Position numbers and translations under genes: made by a program | From: Massilia sp. CFBP 13721 | GTDB taxonomy: Bacteria > Pseudomonadota > Gammaproteobacteria > Burkholderiales > Burkholderiaceae_D | NCBI RefSeq assembly: GCF_014842025.1 | Contig: NZ_JACYUY010000023.1 | Span: 1-64,000, forward strand | Direction of reading: 5' to 3' | Length of the DNA stretch: 64,000 nt | Notes under the pieces: generated by a model | The model's database searches: none | What the model was told of the DNA's origin: nothing | The model's input: only the letters and a program-made list of their open reading frames with translations | In this document: positions 34,160-42,567 of the stretch, piece by piece | Layout: every line of letters begins with the position of its first letter | Numbering within the stretch: the first letter of the stretch is position 1

Positions 34160-35140
34160 ATGACGCAGCAGGAGCCTGGAAAACGCTTGCCAACGCAACT
34201 GGTGATCGCCTCGCGCGAGAGCCGCCTGGCCATGTGGCAAGCGGAGCATGTGCGCGACCGTCTCGCCGCATTATATCCAGATTGTCAAATCAGCATTCTC
34301 GGCATGACGACGCGCGGCGACCAGATCCTCGACCGTACCCTGTCCAAGGTCGGCGGCAAAGGCTTGTTCGTGAAGGAACTCGAGGTCGCGATGGCGGAAG
34401 GGCGCGCCGACCTGGCCGTGCATTCGCTGAAAGACGTACCGATGGACTTGCCGGAAGGGTTTGCCCTGGCCGCCGTGCTCGAGCGCGAAGATCCGCGCGA
34501 CGCCTTTGTCTCGAACGATTATGCCAGCCTGGCCGACCTGCCGCCGGGCGCCGTCGTCGGCACCAGCAGCCTGCGCCGCCAGGCCCTGGTCGCGGCGCGC
34601 TACCCGCAACTCGTCATCAAACCGCTGCGCGGCAACCTCGATACGCGCCTAGGTAAACTCGATCGCGGCGAGTACGCGGCGATCATCCTGGCCGCCGCCG
34701 GTTTGATCCGCCTGGGCCTGCCGCAGCGCATTCGCAGCGTGCTCGATCCCGAACTCAGCCTGCCGGCGGCGGGGCAGGGCGCGATGGCGATCGAAGTCGC
34801 CAGCGGCGAACGCTCCGATGGCGTCGACCTGCGCGCGGTGATGGCGCCGCTGAACCACACCGACACCTTCCACGCGGTGCTGGCCGAGCGCAAGGTCTCG
34901 AAATTCTTTGGCGGCAGTTGCCAGATCCCGCTGGCGGCGCATGCGACCGTCGACGGCGAGCGCATGCACCTGCGCGCGATGGTCGCCACGCCGGACGGCA
35001 CGCGCAGCGCCTTTGCCGAGCTGAGCGGGCCGGCGGACCAACCCGCGCTGCTGGGCGAGCAAGTCTCCGCGCTGCTGGAAAAACAGGATGCCCAGGCGAT
35101 CCTGGCCGCGTGCCTGCAGGATGCCGCGGCCGATGCCTGA
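34160..35140 (+). CDS. hemC: Porphobilinogen deaminase (hydroxymethylbilane synthase)
   Basis: HemC joins four porphobilinogen molecules into hydroxymethylbilane for heme synthesis. The 326-residue protein has IASRESRLAMWQAEHV, the Lys/Arg-rich KGLFVKELEVAM, HSLKDVPMDLP, GTSSLRRQAL and RGNLDTRLGKLD. The Cys of the dipyrromethane cofactor is Cys254 (GGSCQIP). The start is ATGACGCAGCAG. An extended -10-like TGCTAAAAT at 34057-34065 may be its promoter. It opens the hemCDXY cluster, with hemD 18 bp downstream. Confidence 0.96.
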   Translation: MTQQEPGKRLPTQLVIASRESRLAMWQAEHVRDRLAALYPDCQISILGMTTRGDQILDRTLSKVGGKGLFVKELEVAMAEGRADLAVHSLKDVPMDLPEGFALAAVLEREDPRDAFVSNDYASLADLPPGAVVGTSSLRRQALVAARYPQLVIKPLRGNLDTRLGKLDRGEYAAIILAAAGLIRLGLPQRIRSVLDPELSLPAAGQGAMAIEVASGERSDGVDLRAVMAPLNHTDTFHAVLAERKVSKFFGGSCQIPLAAHATVDGERMHLRAMVATPDGTRSAFAELSGPADQPALLGEQVSALLEKQDAQAILAACLQDAAADA

Positions 35141-35158
35141 CGCCCTGCGTTCACGCTG

Positions 35159-35926
35159 ATGTCCGGTTCCGTCGTCATCACCCGTCCGCGCGCGCAGTGC
35201 GACAGCCTGGCGCAGGCCGTGGCCGCAGCCGGGCGCACGCCGGTGCTGTTGCCGCTGCTGGAGATTGCGCCGCTGGCGGACCAGACGCAACTGGCGGCGG
35301 CGCTGGCCGGTCTCGAACGCTATGCGCTGGCTGCCTTTGTCTCGCCGAACGCCATCGACGCGGCGTTTGCCCATGTGTCCCATTGGCCGCGCCAGGTGGC
35401 GCTGGCCGTGCTGGGCGAGGGCAGCCGCGCGGCGCTGGCGCGCCATGGCCTTACCACCGGGAATGCCACCATCCTCGGTCCGCTCGATCCGACGCGCAGC
35501 GATTCGGAGAATCTGCTGGCTTCGCTCGACCTGGCCGCATTGGCGGGCAAGCAGGTGCTGATCGTGCGCGGCGAGTCCGGGCGCGAGCTGATGGCCGACG
35601 GTTTCCGCGCCGCCGGCGCCTCCGTGACTGTGGTGCCGGCCTACCGCCGCAGCGTGCCGCTGCTCACGCCTGCGCTGGGGGATACATTGCGTACCTTGCT
35701 GGCAACGCCGAACGACTGGATCATCACCAGCTCGGAAGCGCTGCGCGGGCTGTTCGACCTGCTGGAGCAGCTTGGCGCGACTTTTGTGACACAAATGCAA
35801 CAGCAGCACGTCGTCGTGCCGCACGCCCGCATCGCCGCCACCGCGCAGGCGCTCGGGCTGGCGCATGTGACGCTTACCGGCTCGGGCGACGAGCGTTTGC
35901 TTGCCGCGCTACAATCTAAACAATGA
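35159..35926 (+). CDS. hemD: Uroporphyrinogen-III synthase
   Basis: HemD closes hydroxymethylbilane to uroporphyrinogen III with inversion of ring D. The 255-residue protein has low sequence conservation as usual, but the expected pattern is there: VVITRPRAQCDSL at the start, FVSPNAIDAAF, VLIVRGESGRELMADGF and ITSSEALRGLFDLL. Position between hemC and hemX supports the call. It overlaps hemX by 4 bp (ATGA), so their translation is coupled. Confidence 0.93.
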   Translation: MSGSVVITRPRAQCDSLAQAVAAAGRTPVLLPLLEIAPLADQTQLAAALAGLERYALAAFVSPNAIDAAFAHVSHWPRQVALAVLGEGSRAALARHGLTTGNATILGPLDPTRSDSENLLASLDLAALAGKQVLIVRGESGRELMADGFRAAGASVTVVPAYRRSVPLLTPALGDTLRTLLATPNDWIITSSEALRGLFDLLEQLGATFVTQMQQQHVVVPHARIAATAQALGLAHVTLTGSGDERLLAALQSKQ

Positions 35927-37083
35927 ACGAATTGCCGAACCAATCAGAGCTGCCACCGGAGCAGCCTTCCGCCCACCCTGCACCGCCCGCGCAGGCTGCC
36001 GAATCGTATCGTCCGCGCGCGCCCGAGCGCAGGGCGGGTCCAGACCTGGGCGAGCGGCTGACGCGTCCGCTGCCGCTGGCCGTGATCGCACTGGCCGTGC
36101 TGCTGGCGGCGCAGACCTGGTCGAGCCATAGCCGCATCAACACGCTGCGCCAGGAAATGGCGCGCAGCCTGCAAAAGGGCAACCAGACCGCCGCCGAAAC
36201 CGCGTCGCTGGCGCGCGACATCGCCGAGCAGTCGAAAGCGCTGCAACTGAAGGTCGGCGTGCTGGAAAGCCGCCAGCTCGAAAACCAGAGCCAGCAGCTG
36301 GCCCTGGAGCAGCTGTACGCGGACTTGTCGAAGAGCCGCGACGAATGGGCGCTGTCGGAAGTGGAACAGGTATTGTCCACCGCCAGCCAGCAGTTGCAGC
36401 TGGCCGGCAACGTGCAGGGCGCGCTGCTGGCGCTGCAGAATGCCGACCGTTCGCTGGCCCGTTCCGACAAGCCGCAATTCATCATCGTGCGGCGTGCGAT
36501 CGCCGCCGACCTCGAAAAACTGAAGGCGACGCCGGCCGTCGACCTGGCCGGCGTGGCCCTGCGCCTGGACAGCGTCATCGCCCAGGTCGATACGCTGCCG
36601 CTGTTGTCGGACGAAAAGCCGCTGCTGCCGGCGGCGCCAGTGCGCGCACAGCGCGGCCAGCCAGCCCCGGCTACGGCCGTGGCAGCGCCAGAGGCCACGA
36701 TGGGCATCGGCGCGCGCATGCTTGCTACCTGGCGCGAATGGAGCGAAGAAATGTGGGACGACGTGCGCCAGCTGATCCGGGTACGCAGCGTCAACACGCC
36801 GGAAGCGCTGATGCTCTCGCCCGACCAGAATTATTTTGTGCGCGAAAACCTCAAATTGCGCCTGCTGAATGCCCGCCTGGCCTTGCTCTCGCGCGACGAG
36901 ACCACCTTCGCCGGCGATCTGGCCGCGGCCCAGCAAACCCTGGACAAGTATTTCGACACGCGCGCCCGCACCACCCAGCAGGCGCAGGCGGCGCTGCGCC
37001 AGGTGCAGGCGAACAATCTCGCGATCGAGATGCCGACCCTGGCCGACAGCCTGAACGCCGTACGCAACTACAAGAAGCCTTGA
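35923..37083 (+). CDS. hemX: HemX family protein
   Basis: HemX is an inner-membrane protein of the heme cluster annotated as uroporphyrin-III C-methyltransferase-like, although the catalytic activity is doubtful. The 386-residue protein has a Pro-rich cytoplasmic N-terminus and one membrane helix near 46-64 (PLAVIALAVLLAAQTW). A long helical coiled-coil region and a conserved C-terminal domain follow, with MWDDVRQLIRVRSV and YFVRENLKLRLLNARLALL. It is coupled to hemD by an ATGA overlap, and hemY starts 10 bp after its stop. Confidence 0.92.
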   Translation: MNELPNQSELPPEQPSAHPAPPAQAAESYRPRAPERRAGPDLGERLTRPLPLAVIALAVLLAAQTWSSHSRINTLRQEMARSLQKGNQTAAETASLARDIAEQSKALQLKVGVLESRQLENQSQQLALEQLYADLSKSRDEWALSEVEQVLSTASQQLQLAGNVQGALLALQNADRSLARSDKPQFIIVRRAIAADLEKLKATPAVDLAGVALRLDSVIAQVDTLPLLSDEKPLLPAAPVRAQRGQPAPATAVAAPEATMGIGARMLATWREWSEEMWDDVRQLIRVRSVNTPEALMLSPDQNYFVRENLKLRLLNARLALLSRDETTFAGDLAAAQQTLDKYFDTRARTTQQAQAALRQVQANNLAIEMPTLADSLNAVRNYKKP

Positions 37084-37093
37084 TTTAATACTT

Positions 37094-38290
37094 ATGCGTC
37101 TACTTCTCTGGTTGGTCGCCCTGATGGCCACGGCCATCGGCATCGCGGTGACGGCGCGTTTCAATCCGGGCAACGTGGTGTTCTTCTACCCGCCGCACCG
37201 GATCGACATGTCCCTGAACCTGTTCGTGGTGCTGCTCGCGGTGCTGTTCCTGACGCTGTACGGCGTGGCGCGCGCGATCGTCTCGACGCTGCGCATGCCG
37301 ACCCGCGTGGCCGCCTACCGCCAGCGCAAGCGTGAGCGCGAAGGCAACAAGGGCTTGCGCGATGCCTTGAAAGCCCTGCTCGAAGGCCGCTTCGGCCATG
37401 CCGAAAAGGCGGCCATGCGCGCCGCCGAACTGCCGGAGAATGCCGGCCTGGCCGCCCTGATCGGCGCGCGCGCCGCGCACCGCATGCGCGAGCCGGCCCG
37501 GCGCGAGGCCTGGCTGGCTGGCGTCGCCCACGACAACGCCCTGAAGACCGCGCGCCTGATGACGGTCATCGAACTGCTGGTCGACGACCACCAGCCGGAA
37601 GCCGCCCTCGAAGCGGTGGCCGAACTGAACGCCAGCGGTCAGCGCCACATCCACGCCCTGCAATGGTCGATGAAGGCGAATCAGCAGGCGCGCAACTGGC
37701 CGGAAGTGCTGCGCCTGGTGCGCATCCTCGACAAGCACAAGGCGCTGCACCCGGCATTGGCGGCGCGCCTGCGCGAGATGGCCTACGAGGCGCTGCTGTC
37801 GGAAGAGGGACGCGATCCGGAAGCGATCCGGCGCGTGTGGGCCGGCGTGCCGCCGGCGGACCGCACCAAGCCCTACATTGCCGCGCGCGCCGCCGCCGCC
37901 TTCAACGCCAGCGGCCTGCCCGACGAGGCGCGCGTGATCGCCGAAGAGGCCCTCCAGGCAGGCTGGGACGAGCGCATCGTGCGCGCCTACCGCGACGCCG
38001 CCGGACCGGCCGGTTCGCCCACGCTGCTGGCCCAGATCGAACACTGCGAAGCCTGGCTGCGCGAGCACCCGAACGACCCGGAACTGGCGCTCACCCTCGG
38101 TTCCCTGTGCCTGCGCCAGAAACTCTGGGGCAAGGCCCAGCGCTACCTGGAACAGGCGCTGTCGGACGCCACCGCCTCGCCCATGGTGCGCGACATCCAC
38201 CTCAAATTGGCGCAGATGCACGAGGCGCTGGGGCAGGAGGGGCCGGCGGCGAGCCATTACCGGCAGAGTGCGCTGGCGACGATGCTTTGA
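37094..38290 (+). CDS. hemY: HemY family inner-membrane TPR protein
   Basis: This 398-residue protein is of the HemY N-terminal type found after hemX in proteobacteria; it is unrelated to the Bacillus HemY oxidase. Two membrane helices lie at about 3-20 and 38-58 (LLLWLVALMATAIGIAV; NLFVVLLAVLFLTLYGV). They are followed by helical TPR-like repeats rich in Ala and Glu, such as EHPNDPELALTLGSLCLRQ. A role in late heme synthesis or in maintaining heme flux is inferred from conserved linkage. It is the last gene of the hem cluster, followed by REP-like repeats. Confidence 0.92.
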   Translation: MRLLLWLVALMATAIGIAVTARFNPGNVVFFYPPHRIDMSLNLFVVLLAVLFLTLYGVARAIVSTLRMPTRVAAYRQRKREREGNKGLRDALKALLEGRFGHAEKAAMRAAELPENAGLAALIGARAAHRMREPARREAWLAGVAHDNALKTARLMTVIELLVDDHQPEAALEAVAELNASGQRHIHALQWSMKANQQARNWPEVLRLVRILDKHKALHPALAARLREMAYEALLSEEGRDPEAIRRVWAGVPPADRTKPYIAARAAAAFNASGLPDEARVIAEEALQAGWDERIVRAYRDAAGPAGSPTLLAQIEHCEAWLREHPNDPELALTLGSLCLRQKLWGKAQRYLEQALSDATASPMVRDIHLKLAQMHEALGQEGPAASHYRQSALATML

Positions 38291-38340
38291 CCTTGTCGCC
38301 GGGCTGACGCGACACGTTTCGATGTGCATGCCGTGACACC

Positions 38341-38489
38341 CGCGGGCATGCCCGCCCTACGTTACGCGTCGGCCAACGATAAGTCGAGACCGTTGTGCAC
38401 GTAGGGCGGGCATGCCCGCGTTCGATGTGATGTGACGGCCAACGATAATAGTCGAGACCGTTGTGCACCGTAGGGCGGGCATGCCCGCG
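38341..38489. repeat. REP-like units, GTAGGGCGGGCATGCCCGCG type, three copies
   Basis: Copies lie at 38341-38360 (inverted), 38401-38420 and 38470-38489 (direct). Each is GTAG followed by the palindrome GGCGGGCATGCCCGC. The last two sit in about 56-bp direct repeats that start GGCCAACGATA and contain GTCGAGACCGTTGTGCAC. They fill most of the 342-bp gap between hemY and ppa (38291-38632). Confidence 0.85.
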
Positions 38490-38586
38490 TTCGATCGCTC
38501 GATCAATCGAAAATCCACAAACGTGGTACACGTCGACCCAATCCGCACGACAAGCCGCCGCGCCGCACAAGCCTATGCCTATTAGA

Positions 38587-38592
38587 TATAAT
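38587..38592 (+). promoter_or_regulatory. Candidate -10 box of ppa
   Basis: TATAAT lies 40 bp before the ppa ATG, after the REP-like units. The -35 side (about 38564-38569) matches poorly. Inferred from the -10 alone. Confidence 0.4.
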
Positions 38593-38632
38593 GCTCCCCT
38601 TTATTGAATTTTCAGCAACCAAGGATTAACCC

Positions 38633-39172
38633 ATGAGCTTGAACAACGTCCCAGCCGGCCGCGATGTGCCGAACGACTTCAACGTCATCATCGAAATTCC
38701 GATGAACGCCGATCCGATCAAGTACGAAGTGGACAAGGATACCGGCGCGATCTTCGTCGACCGCTTCATGGGTACCGCGATGCACTATCCGTGCAACTAC
38801 GGTTATGTGCCGCAAACCCTGTCCGATGACGGCGACCCGTGCGACGTGCTGGTGATCACCCCGTTCCCGCTGTTCCCGGGCGTCGTGGTCCGTTGCCGCG
38901 CTATCGGCGTGCTGAAGATGACCGACGAAGCCGGCGGCGATGCCAAGATCCTTGCCGTGCCTGTCGACAAGATCCTGCCGATCTATAGCCACTGGCAAAA
39001 GCCGGAAGACCTGCAAGACCTGCGCCTGCAGCAGATCCAGCACTTCTTCGAGCACTACAAGGACCTCGAAAAAGGCAAGTGGGTCAAGGTCGACGGCTGG
39101 GAAGGCCCGGACGCGGCGAAAGAAGAAATCGTCAACGGCGTCGCTGCCTACAAGGCAAAAGAACAGAAGTAA
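38633..39172 (+). CDS. ppa: Inorganic pyrophosphatase
   Basis: This soluble family I pyrophosphatase splits PPi to two phosphates and drives biosynthetic reactions. The protein has 179 residues, the usual bacterial size. Active-site patterns are IEIPMNADPIKYEVDK, HYPCNYGYVPQTL, DGDPCDVLVI, the Asp-rich MTDEAGGDAKILAVP and FFEHYKDLEKGKWVKV. The ATG at 38633 follows AAGGATTAACCC. It is monocistronic, with its own terminator 15 bp after the stop. Confidence 0.97.
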   Translation: MSLNNVPAGRDVPNDFNVIIEIPMNADPIKYEVDKDTGAIFVDRFMGTAMHYPCNYGYVPQTLSDDGDPCDVLVITPFPLFPGVVVRCRAIGVLKMTDEAGGDAKILAVPVDKILPIYSHWQKPEDLQDLRLQQIQHFFEHYKDLEKGKWVKVDGWEGPDAAKEEIVNGVAAYKAKEQK

Positions 39173-39186
39173 TTGTCCGCGGACGT

Positions 39187-39224
39187 AAAAAGGCCCGGCA
39201 CCTTTCGGTGGCCGGGCCTTTTTT
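39187..39224. terminator. Terminator between ppa and the metalloprotease gene
   Basis: AAAAAGGCCCGGCACC and GGTGGCCGGGCCTTTTTT form a long stem with CTTTC in the loop, with A-run and T-run at the ends. It can serve both ppa and the convergent protease gene that ends at 39251. Confidence 0.92.
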
Positions 39225-39250
39225 ATTGCCGGGCCGGCTTTATCGACTGT

Positions 39251-40675
39251 TTACCAGCCCAGGTCGCGCAGCAACGGGTAGGTGAGATCGCGCGGCGGCG
39301 TGACCGTATGCGACAGGTCGGAATTGATCGCCGGTTCCATCAGCTGGTTCGGTTTCGCGTCCGTGGTGTAGTGCGATACCGACGAGCCCGGCTGATTCGG
39401 GTTCGGCGTGTACATCAGGATGCGGCGTTTGCTGTCGGTGCCGGCCAGGCGGTGCGGGTCGACACCGAGGCTGGCGATCACGTTGGAGCGGTTGCGCGAG
39501 CGGTTTTGCAGCGCCGCGCGCAGCTTGACGCCGGCCGCTTGCGTGATGCGCACCGATGGAATCCTGATGCTCGGATCATCGCCGCTCATGCCGGCCGGGT
39601 CGCCCGGCGCGTTGTCCGCCACCACCATGCCGATCGCGCCGGCCGCCTGCACGTTGCGCGCCTTGTCGACGAAGCCGCAGGTGCCGCGCGAGACCAGGGC
39701 GATATTGCCGCGCACGGCCCAGGCGTTGCGTTTGCTGAGCGGCGCGCAGGCGAGACCCGTGCCGTCGGGCTGGTCGATGACCGGCATCAGGTGGCCCTTG
39801 ACGGGCTTGCGGCCGAGCGGCGGGCCGAACGAGGCGTCGCCGACCGGGTAGTGGCCGGCCGCCTTGCCAGCGGCCTTGCCGAGAATGGTCAGGCGCGAGC
39901 GCGGATCGAGCACCGCCGGCACGGCCGCGGTCACGTTCGGGCCGTTCCAGGACAAGCCGTTGACGCTGATCGCCGAGGCCACCCGTTGCGCCGGCGTCAT
40001 GTTGACCCAGGTCTGCTCGCTGCGGTTGTCGACCAGGTAGTGGTCCCAGACCGAGGGAATGTCCTGGATCTCGGCGCCGGTTTCGTCGTCGGTGAAGGTC
40101 TGGAAGCCGAGGCCGTGCGCCATTTCGTGCAGCAGCGTCGTGACGAGGTCGATCGCGGGGCCGGCGTTGTTGTCGAGCCCGAGATAGAAGCCGGGGCCGG
40201 GCAGGCAGTCGGGGAACAGGCCGAGGCGCGAGTTGAAGCGCGAGATGATGTGCGGCTCGCCCGGACTCGACACGTCGACGGTGGCCAGTTTGCTGGCCAG
40301 CGCGCTCGGATACCAGGTGGCTGCTCGCGGTGCGTTGGGAAAATCGGACCAGATCTCGTTGGCGCCGGCCGAACCCAGCACGGCGCTGTCGGCGGTGCAG
40401 GACAGCGGCACGAAGGAGGCGCCGACACGGATCGGCACGTTGCTGGTGAGCGTCGCGCCCCAGATGTCGGCCGCGTGCTGGAAGGCGATCAGGCGCTGCT
40501 GGCCGAGCGTGGTGCCCGGATTGCCGCCGATCGGGGCCACCGGCGTCGGGTCGTTGAAGCCGATGCCGGGTTCGTTCAGGTTGACGATGGTGATGGTGGC
40601 CGCGTGTGCGCCGCCGGCGAGGGCGGCGCAGGACAGGACGAGGGCGGCGATGCGGGCTGGTTGCAGCTTAATCAT
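39251..40675 (-). CDS. Secreted zinc metalloprotease with PA domain
   Basis: This 474-residue protein has a signal peptide (IAALVLSCAALAGGAHA). The catalytic part contains LLHEMAHGLGFQTF, an HExxHxxxF zinc site of the metzincin kind; the third ligand is not obvious. A protease-associated (PA) domain follows near 300-400, with GNIALVSRGTCGFVDKARN and AGAIGMVVADNAPGD. The C-terminus ends YPLLRDLGW. It is presumably exported and active outside the cell or in the periplasm. The start at 40675 follows AGGAACATCGCC and overlaps the upstream gene by 8 bp, so the pair forms an operon. Confidence 0.88.
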   Translation of the reverse strand: MIKLQPARIAALVLSCAALAGGAHAATITIVNLNEPGIGFNDPTPVAPIGGNPGTTLGQQRLIAFQHAADIWGATLTSNVPIRVGASFVPLSCTADSAVLGSAGANEIWSDFPNAPRAATWYPSALASKLATVDVSSPGEPHIISRFNSRLGLFPDCLPGPGFYLGLDNNAGPAIDLVTTLLHEMAHGLGFQTFTDDETGAEIQDIPSVWDHYLVDNRSEQTWVNMTPAQRVASAISVNGLSWNGPNVTAAVPAVLDPRSRLTILGKAAGKAAGHYPVGDASFGPPLGRKPVKGHLMPVIDQPDGTGLACAPLSKRNAWAVRGNIALVSRGTCGFVDKARNVQAAGAIGMVVADNAPGDPAGMSGDDPSIRIPSVRITQAAGVKLRAALQNRSRNRSNVIASLGVDPHRLAGTDSKRRILMYTPNPNQPGSSVSHYTTDAKPNQLMEPAINSDLSHTVTPPRDLTYPLLRDLGW

Positions 40676-41114
40676 GGCGATGTTCCTCGTTGTGCTGGGT
40701 GGACGCGGGGGCGTGGACGGCTTTCTCGGCGGCAGCGGCGCCTTCCACGCACTGCTCGACCAGCTTGCCGTCGGCGCCGCGCTTGACGACCGAGTACACG
40801 AGGCTGCGTTCGCCGAGGCGCACCTGGCGGCTGCCGCCCGGATGGGTGACCACGGACGGTTGCTGCAGGGCCTGGCCCTGGGCGCGCATGGCGGCCGATG
40901 GCGGCGGCGCCAGCGCACGGCTCTCGGCCGCGGTAGGCGCGCGCAGCTGCCCGGTCTGGGCGTCGCGCACGACGATCATGCCGGACTGGGTGCCGGGGGA
41001 TTGCGTGGTGGCAGGATGCGCCGGGCCCGCTCCCTCCTGGGCGAAGGCTGGTGACGACAAGCCGGCGCACAGCAGGGCGCACGGCAGGATGGCGAGGGTT
41101 CTCTGGTAGGACAT
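40668..41114 (-). CDS. Small secreted protein, partner of the metalloprotease
   Basis: This 148-residue protein has a signal peptide (MSYQRTLAILPCALLCAGLSSPAFAQ) and a mature part rich in Gly, Ala and Pro. Around residues 90-130 is a compact segment (VRLGERSLVYSVVKRGADGKLVEQCV); the C-terminus is His-rich (HNEEHRHD). I do not recognise a family. The gene overlaps the start of the metalloprotease gene by 8 bp, so a role as inhibitor, chaperone or prodomain supplied in trans is possible but not shown. The start follows GGAGACCCACC. Confidence 0.7.
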   Translation of the reverse strand: MSYQRTLAILPCALLCAGLSSPAFAQEGAGPAHPATTQSPGTQSGMIVVRDAQTGQLRAPTAAESRALAPPPSAAMRAQGQALQQPSVVTHPGGSRQVRLGERSLVYSVVKRGADGKLVEQCVEGAAAAEKAVHAPASTQHNEEHRHD

Positions 41115-41490
41115 GGTGGGTCTCCGCTCAAGCTTCAGATCGACGGCATGCGGCGCATGGAGCAGGGCGCGCCCAGGCCAGGGGCCAGCAATACGTACAA
41201 CGGCGGGTTGAAGGTCGCCGTTATGATTCGGACCGTAACGAGCCCACGATGGTTCAGGGCAGGCTCGGTCCATCATATGAGCTGAACGATCACCAACCTT
41301 GATCTAGCTTCAATGTCCGCAGCGGCTGAGCGGGCAGGAATTCCATGAGCGCGGAAATTTTCTTTTTGCCATGTCGGCGCAAGTGACCGTTACGCGTGGA
41401 CGGCAGAGCCGCCTCTCGTGGCCCGGTCCACCCTACGACCTACGCTGTGAGGAAATTTGCGGACGGCAGGACGCCGTCCGCGGGTACGGG
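41115..41490. other. 376-bp intergenic region with a diverged REP-like unit
   Basis: No gene is supported here. It should contain the promoter of the secreted-protein operon near 41120-41300. On the minus strand, 41393-41436 reads GTAGGGTGGACCGGGCCACG... and ends CCGTCCACGCG, a diverged REP-like unit. The remainder shows nothing clear. Confidence 0.5.
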
Positions 41491-42564
41491 TCAGCGCCGC
41501 GCGAGATAGCTGCGCAGGCGCAGCTTGCCGACGATACCGATCGGGAAGAAGTAAATCGACAGCACGAACAGCACGCCCAGCCACAGCATCCAGCGGTCCG
41601 GATGCAGGGCGGCGGCCAGCAGGGGCACGCCTTCCAGCGCCGCCGAGCCGTGCGCCATCAGTTCCTTCAGGTAGTTCTGCGCCAGGATGAAGAGCGCGGC
41701 GCCGACCACCGCGCCGTACATCGTGCCCATGCCGCCGATGACGACGATCAGCAGGATGTCGGTCATCACCTCGAAGCCGAGCGAAGTCTTGGGGCCGACG
41801 TAGCGCAGCCATAGCGCCATCAGCGCGCCGGCCAGGGCCGCCACCAGCGCCGCCAGGCAATTGGCCCAGATGCGGTAGACGACGGTGCGGTAACCGAGCG
41901 CCTCGGCGCGGAATTCGTTCTCGCGGATCGCCTGCAGCACGCGCCCGAACGGTGAGTTCACCAGGCGCAGCAGGAACAGGAACAGCAGCAGGCAACCGAA
42001 GAACACCAGGTAATAGGTCAGCAGCTTGCCGTCGATGGAACGGCCGAAGACCTCGGTTTCCATCAGCGTGAAGCCGGGCGACAGCACTTCCGGCACGCTG
42101 AAGGTCTTGCCGTCCTCGCCGCCGGTAAAATCGGACAGTTGCGACGCCAGCACCGCGAACGAGGACGCCACCGCGAGCGTGATCATGGCGTAGAAGATGG
42201 CGCGCACGCGCAGGGCGAACAGGCCGACGACAAAAGCCAGCGCCAGCGCCAGCAGCAGCGCCAGGCCCAGGCCGGTCAACGCCGCCGTCCAGGTCGGCTC
42301 GTCGACGGAGGCCAGGCCCAGGCCGATGCCGTAGGCGCCGATCCCGTAGAACATCGTGTGGGCGAACGAGACGATGCCGGTATAGCCCAGCAACAGGTCG
42401 TAGGACGCCACCAGCACGATGTAGACGCAGATCGTGGCCGCCGTGTTGAGCGGGCGCGCGCCCGAGGTCAGGAAAGGTGCGAACGCCAGGCCGAGGAAGA
42501 CCAGCAGCAGCACCAGGGTGAGGATGCGGCTGCGCGGCAGGTCGCCTGATAGAAGTCGGTTCAT
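41491..42564 (-). CDS. livM: Branched-chain-type ABC transporter permease, LivM
   Basis: This 357-residue inner-membrane permease has eight to ten hydrophobic segments. It has the LivM signature in YDLLLGYTGIVSFAHTMFYGIGAY and the coupling helix region FGRVLQAIRENEFRAEALGY, which contacts the ATPase. It forms the membrane channel with LivH. It is the last gene of the sbp-livG-livF-livH-livM operon, 3 bp after livH. Substrates of the family include leucine, isoleucine, valine, other amino acids, amides and aromatic acids. Confidence 0.92.
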   Translation of the reverse strand: MNRLLSGDLPRSRILTLVLLLVFLGLAFAPFLTSGARPLNTAATICVYIVLVASYDLLLGYTGIVSFAHTMFYGIGAYGIGLGLASVDEPTWTAALTGLGLALLLALALAFVVGLFALRVRAIFYAMITLAVASSFAVLASQLSDFTGGEDGKTFSVPEVLSPGFTLMETEVFGRSIDGKLLTYYLVFFGCLLLFLFLLRLVNSPFGRVLQAIRENEFRAEALGYRTVVYRIWANCLAALVAALAGALMALWLRYVGPKTSLGFEVMTDILLIVVIGGMGTMYGAVVGAALFILAQNYLKELMAHGSAALEGVPLLAAALHPDRWMLWLGVLFVLSIYFFPIGIVGKLRLRSYLARR

Positions 42565-42567
42565 TGG

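Noticed and set aside
41393..41436. Calling a full BIME at this site
   Set aside because: Only one diverged unit is seen (GTAG foot and GGTGGAC arm) and the loop is long; it is noted as a remnant only.
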